A DNA stretch of 56,466 bases, taken from Verrucomicrobiales bacterium (GTDB taxonomy: Bacteria > Verrucomicrobiota > Verrucomicrobiia > Limisphaerales > JAYPXF01). Numbering within the stretch: the first letter of the stretch is position 1; the number at the start of each line of letters is the position of its first letter. The stretch is from contig PBAL01000020.1 in assembly GCA_002715965.1 (NCBI GenBank), forward strand, positions 1 through 56,466, read 5' to 3'. This document shows positions 25,678 through 34,798 of the stretch, piece after piece. The notes beneath the pieces are model-generated. The model saw nothing but the letters and a program-made list of their open reading frames with translations. It was not told the origin of the DNA and made no database searches. A program made the position numbers and the translations under genes.

Positions 25678-26832
25678 ATGAAAAAACTCTTATCCTTAAT
25701 ACTGCCTCTCGTCGTGATCGGGGGCGCGTTGTTTGCCGCCAAGGTCATGATCGACAACCGCAAGGAGCCGCCCCGCTCAGAGACGGTCGACCCGACTCCG
25801 GTGGTGAAGACGCTGATCATCAAGCCCCAGCGGGTCGATCCGAAGATCGAGGCTTACGGCGAAGTGACTGCGCATCGCGAGGTGGTGATTCAAGCGCAGG
25901 TGACGGGACTCACGGTGGGGATAGATGACCGATTAATCGTTGGCGGACGATTCCAGACCGGTGAGGAATTGATTCGGATTCAACCGATCGACTTCAAGTT
26001 GATGGTTGATCAGCGCGAGGCGGATCAGGTGCAGGCCAGCGTGCAGCTCGAACAGGAGAAGGGCCGGCAATTGGTCGCCAAGCGCGAATGGGCCATGCTT
26101 GGAGACAAGCAACCGAAGGACGAGGCGAGTCGTCGTCTGGCTTTGCGCGCGCCGCAACTTCGACAGGCTGAGTTCGCACTGAAGGCCGCCGACAGCGCGC
26201 TCGAACGCGCGAAGCTCGACCTCGCTCGAACGGTCATTCGCGCCCCGTTCAATGCCACGGTGATTTCGGAATCCGCCGAAATGGGCCAATTGGTCAGTGC
26301 CTTGGGGCAGGTCTGTCGTCTGGTTTGCACGGATGACTTTTATGTGATCGCGGCCGTGCCCTTGCGTCTGGCACGCGACATTCGCGCCTTGGAAGAGGAT
26401 GGCGATGGAGCAACGGTGCGCGTTCATCTTGGTGACGGGCGTTTTCGTGACGGACGCGTGATCCGATTCCTCGCGGACCTTGAGGCGAACAGTCGCATGG
26501 CCCGCGTCGTCGTCGAGGTGAAGGATCCCCTGGCCTTGGAAGAAAGCAACAAAGGCAAGGGCAAACTGTTCATCGGTTCGTTCGTGAAGGTTGAAATCGA
26601 AGTCCCCACGGTCGAACAGGCAATTCGTCTGCCACGGGCGCACGCCCGGGCGGGGGATACCGTGTGGGTTTTGAACGATGGCAAACTGCAGATTCGCAAA
26701 CTACAGATCCGTTATCGTGAGACGGACCATCTGGTCGTCGGCGGGGGATTGCAGGAGGGCGAACAACTCATCGTGAGTTCGTTGCCCGTGGCGACTGATG
26801 GGATGGAAGTGCGGGTGGAGGCTGAGGAGTGA
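25678..26832 (+). CDS. RND efflux periplasmic adaptor (membrane fusion protein)
   Basis: 384 aa. An N-terminal membrane anchor or signal (LLSLILPLVVIGGALFAAKV) is followed by the lipoyl/barrel-sandwich halves (YGEVTAHREVVIQAQVTGLT and FNATVISESAEMGQLVSALG) flanking a helical hairpin with RQAEFALKAADSALERAKLD. It is an HlyD/AcrA-family adaptor linking the RND pump to the outer-membrane channel. The stop overlaps the GTG of the pump gene (GTGA), so the two are translationally coupled. Confidence 0.92.
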   Translation: MKKLLSLILPLVVIGGALFAAKVMIDNRKEPPRSETVDPTPVVKTLIIKPQRVDPKIEAYGEVTAHREVVIQAQVTGLTVGIDDRLIVGGRFQTGEELIRIQPIDFKLMVDQREADQVQASVQLEQEKGRQLVAKREWAMLGDKQPKDEASRRLALRAPQLRQAEFALKAADSALERAKLDLARTVIRAPFNATVISESAEMGQLVSALGQVCRLVCTDDFYVIAAVPLRLARDIRALEEDGDGATVRVHLGDGRFRDGRVIRFLADLEANSRMARVVVEVKDPLALEESNKGKGKLFIGSFVKVEIEVPTVEQAIRLPRAHARAGDTVWVLNDGKLQIRKLQIRYRETDHLVVGGGLQEGEQLIVSSLPVATDGMEVRVEAEE

Positions 26833-29800
26833 CGGAACCGGAGCCAGACAAGCAACCGTCCTTGAAAGGCGGTTCGCTCTCGTGGATGGCGCGCAATCCC
26901 GTGGCCGCCAATCTGCTGATGCTGGTGCTGTTGCTGGCCGGCGGGCTGAGCATGTTTCAGCTCAAGCAGGAAGTCCTGCCCGAATTCGCTTTGGAGACGA
27001 TTGAGATCTTTGTCTCCTATCCTGGCTCCGGTCCGGAAGAAGTCGAGCAGGGCGTCTTGTTGGCCATTGAAGAAGCGGTGAGCGGAGTCAACGGCATCAA
27101 GCGCGTTTCCTCAACCGCGCGAGAAAACTTCGGCTTCACCGTGCTCGAATTGGAGAGCTATGCGGATCCAACGATCGTCCTCTCTGATGTGAAGAACAAC
27201 GTGGATGCCATCCTTTCCTTCCCGCAACTGGCGGAACGTCCGACCATCCAATTGCGGCAATTTCGCGGTCGCGTCATGGACCTCGCCATTACGGGGGATC
27301 AAAGCGAATCCACGATCCTGAACTACGCAGAGCTGGTGCGCGACGAACTGCTTCAGCGGGATGGCATCTCGCAGGTTTACATCTTCGGAAGTCGCCCCTT
27401 GCGCATCGGTGTGGAGGTTCCGGAACGAGAGCTGCGTGCCTACGGAGTCACCTTGCGACAGATCGCTCAATCCGTTGCGAACACCGCGCTGGAACTGCCG
27501 GGCGGTGGTGTTCGCACGCCCGCGGGTGAAATCCTGCTGCGCACACAGGAACGTCGCGATTTCGCCAAGGACTTCGCGGATATCCCGGTCGTTTCCAATA
27601 ACCGCGGTGGACACCTTCGCTTGGGGGATATCGCAACCGTCTCTGAAACCTTTGAGGAAATCGAAAAGGAATCCTTTCTTGACGGCAAACCCGCGTTGCG
27701 TCTCCAGGTCATGCGCGTCGGTGACGAAACGCCAATCACGATCGCCGACGAGGTGAACACCTATCTCGAGGAATCAAAGGCAAGTCGTCCGGATGGGATT
27801 GGCGTTGTCGTGCTCGATGACGAATCGCTGGAATATCGCGAGCGCATTCAGTTGTTGCAGCGCAACGCATGGATGGGTCTCGGCCTGGTGCTGCTGCTGT
27901 TGGGATTGTTCCTCGAGCCGCGTCTCGCCTTTTGGGTCATGCTCGGCATCCCGATCAGCGTCATCGGCTCATTCATCGTGCTGAGCTTTACCGGTGCATC
28001 GCTGAACATGATTTCGTTCTTCGCGTTCATGGTGACGCTGGGCATCGTGGTGGATGATGCCATTGTCGTGGGCGAGAACATCTACGAACTGCGCGAACGC
28101 GGTGCGTCGCATCTCGAAGCCGCGGTGCAGGGCGTCAGGCAAATCGGCGGCCCGGTCGTGTTCGCGGTGCTGACCAATGTAGCCGCGTTCATGCCGATGA
28201 TGTTTGTGCCGGGCGCGGAAGGTAAATTTGCCCTCCAGATTCCGGCCGTTGCGATTTCTGTTCTCCTGCTTTCCCTGATCGAATCCTTGTTCGTCCTGCC
28301 CGCTCATTTGTCGTCCGAGAAGTATCACCGGCTGCAACGGATGCTTGGCATTCCGTTCTTCGTTCACGTGCTCGGTTATCCGCAGCGAGTCTTCAATCCG
28401 GCTCTGCATAGATTCGTCGATCGCGTCTACATCCCCTGCGTCCGATTTGCGGGGCGCAATCGGTTCTTCACGATTGCCTCGGGCATTGCCTTGTTGATCG
28501 TCTGCGTCGGTGTGGTTCTCGGTGGCATGATCGGATTCGTATTCCATCCGCACGTCGACAAGAGCGCCTCGCTTGCACAAATCGTGCTGCCTTTCGGATC
28601 GCCCTTTGAACGCTCGCAGGAACTTCGTCACTACCTCGACGAGGCGGCACGGCGAGCCTTGGACAAACTTGGCGAACCGGACGCCATTCGAGGAATCTTT
28701 TCGCGGGCGGGTGAGAGTTTCAGTGAGTTTCCGCCGCCGGTCGGTGGCGATGGTTCGCACGTGATCAGTGCGATGGTGAGCTTGAAACCCGCCTCGGAAC
28801 GCGAAATCACCGCTCGCGAATTCACCAAGGCCTGGCGTGAGGAGATCGGCGAAATCATGGATGCCGAATCGGTCGCGCTCACCTCGGAGTTCGCCGGTTT
28901 CGGTGGTCCCAATATCGAAGTCGATCTCACGCATCGGTCTCGCGAATCACTGGAAGCCGCGGCAAACGATCTCGCCAAGGAACTGCGCGCCTTTGATGGC
29001 CTCAGTGAAATCAACGACGGTGTCGCGCTCGGCAAACCCCAGCTCAGCTTCAAGATCAAACCTGAAGCACAGAGTCTCGGTATCACTTCGCTCTATCTTG
29101 CCAATTACATCCGCGATTCCTATTACGGTGCGGAAGCGCTGCGACAACAACGCGGCCGCAATGAGATCCGCGTGCTGGTGCGCCTGCCGGAAGAAGATCG
29201 TCGCCGATTGCAAAGCGTGGAAGACATGATCCTCGTTGCGCCGGGCGGGGGGGAGATTCCGCTCTCCGAAGCCGCCGACATCGTCCGCGAACGATCCTGC
29301 ACCGACATCCAGCGCAACAACGGCCGTCGCATCATCCGTGTCAGCGCGGCTGCGGAAGACGACTCCGGTACCAGCGCAAACGATGTCGTCGGCATCATGA
29401 AGTCGGAGATCCTGCCGAACTTGCAGGCGCGCTATCCGGGACTCGGCTATCAATTCGAGGGCGAACAAAAGAACCAGGCCGAATTCATGAGCGCCCTGAT
29501 CAACGGATTTGCGATTGCCATGTTGGTCATCTACGGACTGCTGGCGATTCCTTTCAAGAGCTACATCCAGCCGGCCATCATCATGGTTGCCATCCCTTTC
29601 GGAATCGTCGGCGCTCTCGCCGGCCATCTGATCATGGATTACGAACTCAGCATGATCAGCATGCTCGGTATCGTCGCCCTCTCCGGCGTGGTGGTGAACG
29701 ATTCGCTCGTGCTCATCGTATCCGCAAACCGTTATCGATCTGACGACAAGCTGAACCCTTTCGAAGCCGTCTGCCGCGCCGGAGCACGTCGCTTCCGGCC

Positions 29801-30011
29801 CATTCTGCTCACCTCGCTCACGACCTTCTTTGGCCTGCTCCCGATGATTTTCGAATCCTCCCCGCAAGCCCGCTTCCTCATTCCCATGGCCATTTCGCTC
29901 GGATTCGGAATCCTCTTTGCGACTGTCATCGTGCTGCTCCTTGTCCCGGCGTTTTACCTGGTCGTCGAAGACGTCCGGGGTTTGTACGTGGATGAGGACG
30001 AGACAGGTTGA
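26829..30011 (+). CDS. RND family efflux permease (AcrB/HAE1-like)
   Basis: 1060 aa from the overlapping GTG. Typical N-terminus WMARNPVAANLLMLVLLLAG, then the porter domain (FVSYPGSGPEEVEQGVLLAI), membrane helix 4 with the proton-relay Asp pair in TLGIVVDDAIVVGENIYELR, the second periplasmic half, and the C-terminal helices (SMLGIVALSGVVVNDSLVLI; RPILLTSLTTFFGLLPMIFE). It is a proton-driven inner-membrane pump exporting drugs, lipophiles or metabolites through its partner adaptor and TolC-like channel. Substrate is not predictable; export of the NRPS/PKS product encoded 15 kb away is possible but speculative. No regulator is adjacent. Confidence 0.95.
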   Translation: MTEPEPDKQPSLKGGSLSWMARNPVAANLLMLVLLLAGGLSMFQLKQEVLPEFALETIEIFVSYPGSGPEEVEQGVLLAIEEAVSGVNGIKRVSSTARENFGFTVLELESYADPTIVLSDVKNNVDAILSFPQLAERPTIQLRQFRGRVMDLAITGDQSESTILNYAELVRDELLQRDGISQVYIFGSRPLRIGVEVPERELRAYGVTLRQIAQSVANTALELPGGGVRTPAGEILLRTQERRDFAKDFADIPVVSNNRGGHLRLGDIATVSETFEEIEKESFLDGKPALRLQVMRVGDETPITIADEVNTYLEESKASRPDGIGVVVLDDESLEYRERIQLLQRNAWMGLGLVLLLLGLFLEPRLAFWVMLGIPISVIGSFIVLSFTGASLNMISFFAFMVTLGIVVDDAIVVGENIYELRERGASHLEAAVQGVRQIGGPVVFAVLTNVAAFMPMMFVPGAEGKFALQIPAVAISVLLLSLIESLFVLPAHLSSEKYHRLQRMLGIPFFVHVLGYPQRVFNPALHRFVDRVYIPCVRFAGRNRFFTIASGIALLIVCVGVVLGGMIGFVFHPHVDKSASLAQIVLPFGSPFERSQELRHYLDEAARRALDKLGEPDAIRGIFSRAGESFSEFPPPVGGDGSHVISAMVSLKPASEREITAREFTKAWREEIGEIMDAESVALTSEFAGFGGPNIEVDLTHRSRESLEAAANDLAKELRAFDGLSEINDGVALGKPQLSFKIKPEAQSLGITSLYLANYIRDSYYGAEALRQQRGRNEIRVLVRLPEEDRRRLQSVEDMILVAPGGGEIPLSEAADIVRERSCTDIQRNNGRRIIRVSAAAEDDSGTSANDVVGIMKSEILPNLQARYPGLGYQFEGEQKNQAEFMSALINGFAIAMLVIYGLLAIPFKSYIQPAIIMVAIPFGIVGALAGHLIMDYELSMISMLGIVALSGVVVNDSLVLIVSANRYRSDDKLNPFEAVCRAGARRFRPILLTSLTTFFGLLPMIFESSPQARFLIPMAISLGFGILFATVIVLLLVPAFYLVVEDVRGLYVDEDETG

Positions 30012-30017
30012 TCCAGT

Positions 30018-30044
30018 GTGGTGCTGGTTGAAAACCGGTACCAC
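30018..30044 (+). repeat. hairpin after the RND operon
   Basis: Imperfect stem GTGGTGCTGGTT / ACCGGTACCAC around a GAAA loop, 7 bp past the RND stop. There is no T-run, so it is a weak terminator candidate. The GGTTGAAAACCGG core recurs at 32069-32085. Confidence 0.4.
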
Positions 30045-30049
30045 AATCC

Positions 30050-30091
30050 TCAAGAGCAATTTACCGACAGGAATTCGCAAGATACCGACAG
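30050..30091 (+). repeat. 21-bp tandem repeat, locus 3 (2 units)
   Basis: Units at 30050-30070 (AGAGCAATTTACCGACAG) and 30071-30091 (ATTCGCAAGATACCGACAG), contiguous, 21-bp period. Confidence 0.65.
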
Positions 30092-30284
30092 CGTTTCGTT
30101 TGAAGTCTGCTAGCTTGTGACCGCCTGATGGGCGCGAAGTCAATTTCCGGATGCGGGGTTATGGCGACCCACCGCGTTCGGGGTGCCTTGCGGTGCAATG
30201 CTTTTGTCCGCTTGTCGTGCCCATCAGGCTCGAATCTCTGGTTTGGCGGCACACGTTGCGCGTACAACGATCCACCCATTCATC

Positions 30285-31121
30285 TTGACCTTCAAATCTT
30301 ACTTTTTACTGCTGGTTCAAACGACATTCCAAGCGTCGGCCGTCGATCTTGTCCACGTGGATGATTTCGAGGGCGGATCGCCGCAGAACTGGTTGATCGG
30401 ACACCGCAGTTCGCCCAATATTCCGGTCAATGTCACAACGGGTGGACCGGCAGGGGCCGGGGACAACTACTTGTCGTATACATCGATTGGATCGGGATCC
30501 ATCGCTTCCAGGATGTTGGTATTCAATCGTCGCCTGCAATGGGAGGGAAATTACCTGGCGCTTGGACCGGTGGGTTTCAAGTTGGACGTCCGGAATGCCG
30601 GGCCTACGCCCCTGAATCTTCGTATCGGGCTCAGCGACAGTGTTGGTGAGTTGGACAATTGGATTGCGACCGCCCAGCCGGTAGTGATCCCCACGAACAA
30701 CACGTGGATGTCCGTGTTCATTCCCATCCAGGAAGGCAATTTCACCGTGGCCCAGGGTTCGGTCTCAGTCTCGAATGTTTTGGCGGATGTGGAATCGATT
30801 CGAATTTTTTCCTCCGCGGCGCCGGCCTTTCGCGGTGACGTCATCGATGCGACCATTCATTTCGACAATCTGCGGCTCGTATCCCTTCCATCCCTTCCGA
30901 GGCTCTCCATAGAAAAAACGAGCGGCAGCGCAGCCGACGTGAAATGGACGGGCACGAACGGTTTCTTCTACCAGGTGATTTCAGCTGCTCAATTGCCCAG
31001 CACCAGCTTCACCACTAACGGATCTGCGATGTCTGGTTCATCGGAACTACGACAAAGCGTTGGCACGTCCTCCGGCAACGCATTCTTCCAGCTTCAGTAT
31101 ACAGGCGGTGCGAAGGAATGA
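30285..31121 (+). CDS. secreted protein, unknown, with shared C-terminal module
   Basis: The TTG at 30285 was chosen because it opens a signal peptide (TFKSYFLLLVQTTFQASA) right before the mature start VDLVHVDDFEGGSPQNW; the frame itself is open from an ATG at 30183, which would give 312 aa. The mature part looks like a beta-sandwich resembling carbohydrate-binding or CIA30-like folds (DDFEGGS at the start, ATIHFDNLRLVSLP at the end of the domain). It ends with a diverged form of the C-terminal module found in its neighbours (FFYQVISAAQLPS ... FFQLQYTGG). Extracellular role unknown. Confidence 0.6.
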   Translation: MTFKSYFLLLVQTTFQASAVDLVHVDDFEGGSPQNWLIGHRSSPNIPVNVTTGGPAGAGDNYLSYTSIGSGSIASRMLVFNRRLQWEGNYLALGPVGFKLDVRNAGPTPLNLRIGLSDSVGELDNWIATAQPVVIPTNNTWMSVFIPIQEGNFTVAQGSVSVSNVLADVESIRIFSSAAPAFRGDVIDATIHFDNLRLVSLPSLPRLSIEKTSGSAADVKWTGTNGFFYQVISAAQLPSTSFTTNGSAMSGSSELRQSVGTSSGNAFFQLQYTGGAKE

Positions 31122-31197
31122 TCTTTGGGATCAACGCGAACGTCGTGAATGATTCCGAGGATTGTGTTAGCGTCTCCGCAGGCACGACTGAACAAAC

Positions 31198-32034
31198 GTG
31201 AAACGCTTCATTTCAACCATCACCATACTGCTTGGCTTCGCCATGCCGGCCCAATCGGGAACCATTGCTCTGGTCGGCGATGATGCAGGGGAGGCCAGCG
31301 GTGATGGTTGGGCTTTGTTGATTCCCAATCTCAAGGCCAGTTCGCCCGGTGTTTACGTCCCCGTTCAGGTTGCTCCCTTCGAACCGTTTGATATCGGGAC
31401 CATCACCTGGAATGACGGTGACGTGTCTTCAAGCGGTGCCGTTCAACTCGCGGTGACTGACGAGATGTGTTCATTCAATTTCGCACCGTATGTCGAAGAA
31501 GTCGTCCGCCAGCTGGCGGTGATCGGACAGGGTGGGGCCGATGTCGTGTTGAGCAACATCGCGGGCCCCGGACTCAGCTTCCAAGATGGTGTGTTGGAGA
31601 GCATTGATTTCACGGCGGATGTGAGCTGGACGCCAACCCTCAATGGATTTCCGTCTGCCGAGCCGTACAATGGGACGGTCTCTTGTGCTCAAGGTGTTTT
31701 CACCTGGGATCTCAGCGATGCGCCGAAGAACTGGTTCATAGGTGCCAATGATGTGGATTTGATCTTTGACCTGACTGCGGTGGTGAAGGGACTTGCGCGA
31801 CGTGTGGGGCCGACGCTGGCATTGCAGGAAATCGGTGGCAGCTACTCGGTTGGATTAAACTTTGCATTGCCCAGCACTTCTTCGTTCTGCCTCGAATCCT
31901 CTCCCAACCTCAAGACGCCGACCTGGACACAAGTTGGATCTTCATTCGCCGGCGAGAGTGCTCCTGGTTCCATCAGCGTGGATTTTGGAACGGCGACGAG
32001 CTTGTTCTACCGAGTGCGTCGGGTGAGTCCGTAG
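31198..32034 (+). CDS. secreted protein, unknown, with FYRV C-terminal module
   Basis: 278 aa from a GTG, with a signal peptide (RFISTITILLGFAMPAQSG). The ~190-residue middle part (ALVGDDAGEASGDGWALLIP ... GPTLALQEIG) is unrecognised and has only two cysteines. The end, SFCLESSPNLKTPTWTQVGS ... LFYRVRRV, is the same module as in the S8 peptidase and both repeat proteins. It lies 76 bp behind the previous secreted-protein gene, perhaps co-transcribed. Confidence 0.65.
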   Translation: MKRFISTITILLGFAMPAQSGTIALVGDDAGEASGDGWALLIPNLKASSPGVYVPVQVAPFEPFDIGTITWNDGDVSSSGAVQLAVTDEMCSFNFAPYVEEVVRQLAVIGQGGADVVLSNIAGPGLSFQDGVLESIDFTADVSWTPTLNGFPSAEPYNGTVSCAQGVFTWDLSDAPKNWFIGANDVDLIFDLTAVVKGLARRVGPTLALQEIGGSYSVGLNFALPSTSSFCLESSPNLKTPTWTQVGSSFAGESAPGSISVDFGTATSLFYRVRRVSP

Positions 32035-32044
32035 GGACGAGTTG

Positions 32045-32085
32045 GTGCTGGTTTCCAACCAGCGTTGACGGTTGAAAACCGGCAC
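32045..32085. repeat. double hairpin between converging genes
   Basis: GCTGGTT-TCC-AACCAGC (32047-32063) and CGGTT-GAAA-ACCG (32069-32082), directly downstream of two converging genes. Likely a transcription barrier; related in sequence to 30018-30044. Confidence 0.45.
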
Positions 32086-32110
32086 TGGAAAACTGATCTC
32101 CTGACAATGC

Positions 32111-34315
32111 CTAAAACCTCACATCCAAGGCCGCACCCAGGAAGCGGGGAGGACCGACCGTGGCGAGGAATCCGTCGTTGAAAGTCACACCGGTTGCACC
32201 GAGCCCGGTTGCACCAGGTAACTTGCCGATCAGGTAATCGCGGTCGAGGAGATTGCGGGCGAAGAGCGTTACCGTGGTCCGTTTCCACTTCCAGCCGACG
32301 GTTGCGTTGAGGAGCACTCGTGCCGAGATTTCCACCAGTTGATTTTGCGGAACCTGAATGGAAGCCGCGATTCCGGTAACCGTAGACGGAGCGAAGAGAT
32401 AGGGGCTGTAGTAGCTGCTGCTCGCCTCGGCATCGACGGCTGCAAAAAAGCCGGACTTGTGATCGTAGTTTGCGCCAATGCTGCCGGTGAATCTCGGAGA
32501 CTCGGGAAAGTCATAGCCCGAATAATCAAGCGTCCTCGGGATCGACGCGGGGATTGCGGGAGGGAGATCGAGTGACAAGGTAAAGTCCTTGTAACTGGTG
32601 GTCAGGTAGGCGGCCGAGGCAAAGACCGAAAGCTCCTCGGTCACCCGGAAGCGGGATTCCAATTCGATACCCGCCAGTTCGGATTCCGACGCGTTTACGA
32701 CCCGCTCGGACGGAACGAAACCCGCATCAACCTCTCGGAGCACGACCTGTTGATCGCTCCATTGCGTGAAGAAAGTGTTCACCCCGGTTTCCAATCGGCC
32801 GTCCAGCCATTTCGAGCGCAGGCCGATTTCGTAGTTCCAGGTCGTGCTGGGGTCGAAGTTGAATACCTCATTTGCCGCGTTAATTCCCGCGCCTCCGCTG
32901 CGATAACCTTGTTGAACCGTGATGGTTGCGCTGTGGCTCTCGTTGAACTCGTGTCGCAGTGCAGATTTCGGCAAGAGGCGAAGATTGTAGGCAGCCGCGG
33001 TGGGCGCTGCCTGCGAGCTGATCTCGAAATCATCGCTGTCCAATCGAAGGCCGACAATCGCGTGCCAACCGGGACGGAATTCGTGATCGGCTTCACCAAA
33101 TAGAGCGAGGTTGATGCGGTTGCGTTCGATCCCGTTTTGAGTCGAGTCAAGGAAAGCGAAGTTGCCATATGCCCCGGCCACCCCGCGGGTTTTCTCAGCC
33201 TCGTAGTGTGCCCTGAACTCCTGCGTCAGTTCGGCTTCGACGTCCTCTCGCAGGAGTGAAGCCGCCACGGTTTTGACATCTGTTTCGGTTCGGCTGAAAG
33301 AACTCTGCGAGAAGAATCTCCAGGCGCCACCGGGTCGCCAGTTGAATTCCTGCGACACCAGATCGCTGTTCGCTTCCCGGTACTGCTGCGTGCCGAGCGC
33401 GAAACGCCATTCGCGGTCGAAAAAGGAGAGATTCGGGTTGGCGCCTGGAAACGGTGCGTTTGGCCCGAACGCTTCGTTTTGGCTTGGACGACCGAATGCG
33501 TGGTTGTAGCTCAGCAGGCCGTCGAAGGTCTCGTTGTTTTCCGGAGCATAAAGGAGCTTGAAGCGGAGGCTCCAGGAATCGGCGCGTTCGAGTTCGCCCA
33601 CGCTTGGCTGGGCTTGCAGAAGTGGATAATCAATTTGGCTGTCTGTCCGGTTCGCCTCGGTTGCGATACGAAAAGCAAAGTCGTTGTTGAGCGGACCGGA
33701 AAGCATGAGCGCCTGGTCTAGCGAGTTCTGTGACCCGACCGTCGTTCGCGATGCGCCTTCCCAATAGAACGTGGGGTCTTTGGTGTGGATGTGGATGGCG
33801 CCTGCGAGCGAGTTGCGGCCTTGCACGGTGGATTGCGGCCCGCGGAAGACTTCCACCTGGTCGATGTCCCACATGCCGAGCGGGCCGCGTCGAGAACCGC
33901 CTTGCGTGAGCGCGACGCCATCGACGTAAACCGTGGCCAACGGTGCTTGGTTGCCGCTGGCGTTTTCCGCGTCCGGAGCTTCGGTGTTCACACCGCGAAT
34001 AACGAATCCTCCGTCAGAGAATTGCGGAGCGCGAACATTGGCAATCTGGCGCAGGGCATCTCCCACAGAGTAGATTCGAAAATCTTCCGAACGTTGTGAG
34101 TCGATCACGCCGACGCTGGACGAGGTCTTGGAAAAGCCCCGGTGCTCCTTCTGCCCCATGATGACCACTTCGGAGAGTTCGACGCCGGTGATTACGTTGT
34201 TGGTCGAACTGGTTTCTTCCTGCGCCGGAACTGTGAACGGCGAGAGGACAATCGTGCAAACCACGGCAAGTGTGGATACTGCGAAGCGTTTCAGTTGGAC
34301 GCAGCCTGTGTTCAC
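32111..34315 (-). CDS. TonB-dependent outer-membrane receptor
   Basis: 734 aa with a signal peptide (RFAVSTLAVVCTIVLSPFTV) and a TonB-box-like GVELSEVVIMG. The plug domain spans about residues 60-180 (SVGDALRQIANVRAP, GGFVIRGVNTEAP, VYVDGVALTQ, IDQVEVFRGPQSTVQGRNSL, GAIHIHTKDP). The rest is a 22-strand-type barrel with repeated beta motifs, ending in the expected C-terminal Phe (FLGAALDVRF). It imports ferric siderophores, B12, haem or glycans using TonB energy. The iron-linked genes elsewhere in the window favour a siderophore ligand, but no Fur-like palindrome is seen upstream. Confidence 0.92.
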   Translation of the reverse strand: MNTGCVQLKRFAVSTLAVVCTIVLSPFTVPAQEETSSTNNVITGVELSEVVIMGQKEHRGFSKTSSSVGVIDSQRSEDFRIYSVGDALRQIANVRAPQFSDGGFVIRGVNTEAPDAENASGNQAPLATVYVDGVALTQGGSRRGPLGMWDIDQVEVFRGPQSTVQGRNSLAGAIHIHTKDPTFYWEGASRTTVGSQNSLDQALMLSGPLNNDFAFRIATEANRTDSQIDYPLLQAQPSVGELERADSWSLRFKLLYAPENNETFDGLLSYNHAFGRPSQNEAFGPNAPFPGANPNLSFFDREWRFALGTQQYREANSDLVSQEFNWRPGGAWRFFSQSSFSRTETDVKTVAASLLREDVEAELTQEFRAHYEAEKTRGVAGAYGNFAFLDSTQNGIERNRINLALFGEADHEFRPGWHAIVGLRLDSDDFEISSQAAPTAAAYNLRLLPKSALRHEFNESHSATITVQQGYRSGGAGINAANEVFNFDPSTTWNYEIGLRSKWLDGRLETGVNTFFTQWSDQQVVLREVDAGFVPSERVVNASESELAGIELESRFRVTEELSVFASAAYLTTSYKDFTLSLDLPPAIPASIPRTLDYSGYDFPESPRFTGSIGANYDHKSGFFAAVDAEASSSYYSPYLFAPSTVTGIAASIQVPQNQLVEISARVLLNATVGWKWKRTTVTLFARNLLDRDYLIGKLPGATGLGATGVTFNDGFLATVGPPRFLGAALDVRF

Positions 34316-34798
34316 GGTTTACAGCGCGCGGAATGTAGGGGCGATCGGGTGTTGGCGTCGAGGATAAGACCGAGTTTGCCTGGAATGGCGCGCCAGCGTT
34401 TTGATGTGCAGCACTGCTCGGCAGCTTTGTTGAGTGTTGCGCGGCGATCGGTCGTGCCGTATCGCGGATCTCCCGCCCGGCTCTTTGAGAGAATCGCGCT
34501 CGATGTTCGTAAAGCGGGCCGAGAGACCTACTTCTCGACGCAGGCCTGACGGCCCGTGCGCAATTCCCCGCCAAGTGGGGTCTTAATCGTCGAAAAAGGT
34601 GAAAAGTTGCCGATTTTCTTTCGCCGGCCGGAATTTGGCAAGATCGCGACAGATTATGGCAAGTCACCGACAGTAAATCGCAAGTCACCGATAGCGTGGT
34701 TTTCGGGAATTCCCTAGGTTCGCGGCGCTGAATCTGGGATCTGAAGTTCAGATCTCGGGTTTTTGCGCGAAAAATTGAATCGAATGGCCCGTAAAGTA
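34316..34798. other. gene-free divergent region before the giant gene
   Basis: 483 bp between the TonB receptor and the giant gene. It must hold both promoters and contains the 21-bp repeat array at 34632-34694. Short open frames here have no recognisable features. Confidence 0.4.
34632..34694 (+). repeat. 21-bp tandem repeat, locus 4 (3 units)
   Basis: Three contiguous units at 34632, 34653 and 34674. Shared cores are GGCAAGATCGCGACAG, GGCAAGTCACCGACAG and ATCGCAAGTCACCGATAG. It ends 104 bp before the giant gene start. Confidence 0.7.

Noticed and set aside
26829..30011. Assigning the RND system as the exporter of the NRPS/PKS product
   Set aside because: It is separated from the cluster by 15 kb, two secreted-protein genes, a TonB receptor and the giant gene, with no shared operator visible.
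28947..30143. 398-codon minus-strand frame opposite the RND pump
   Set aside because: The pump is intact on the plus strand with all family motifs; the antisense frame has none.
34632..34694. CRISPR array
   Set aside because: The 21-bp units are directly contiguous with no spacers and only 2-3 units per locus; no cas genes are present.
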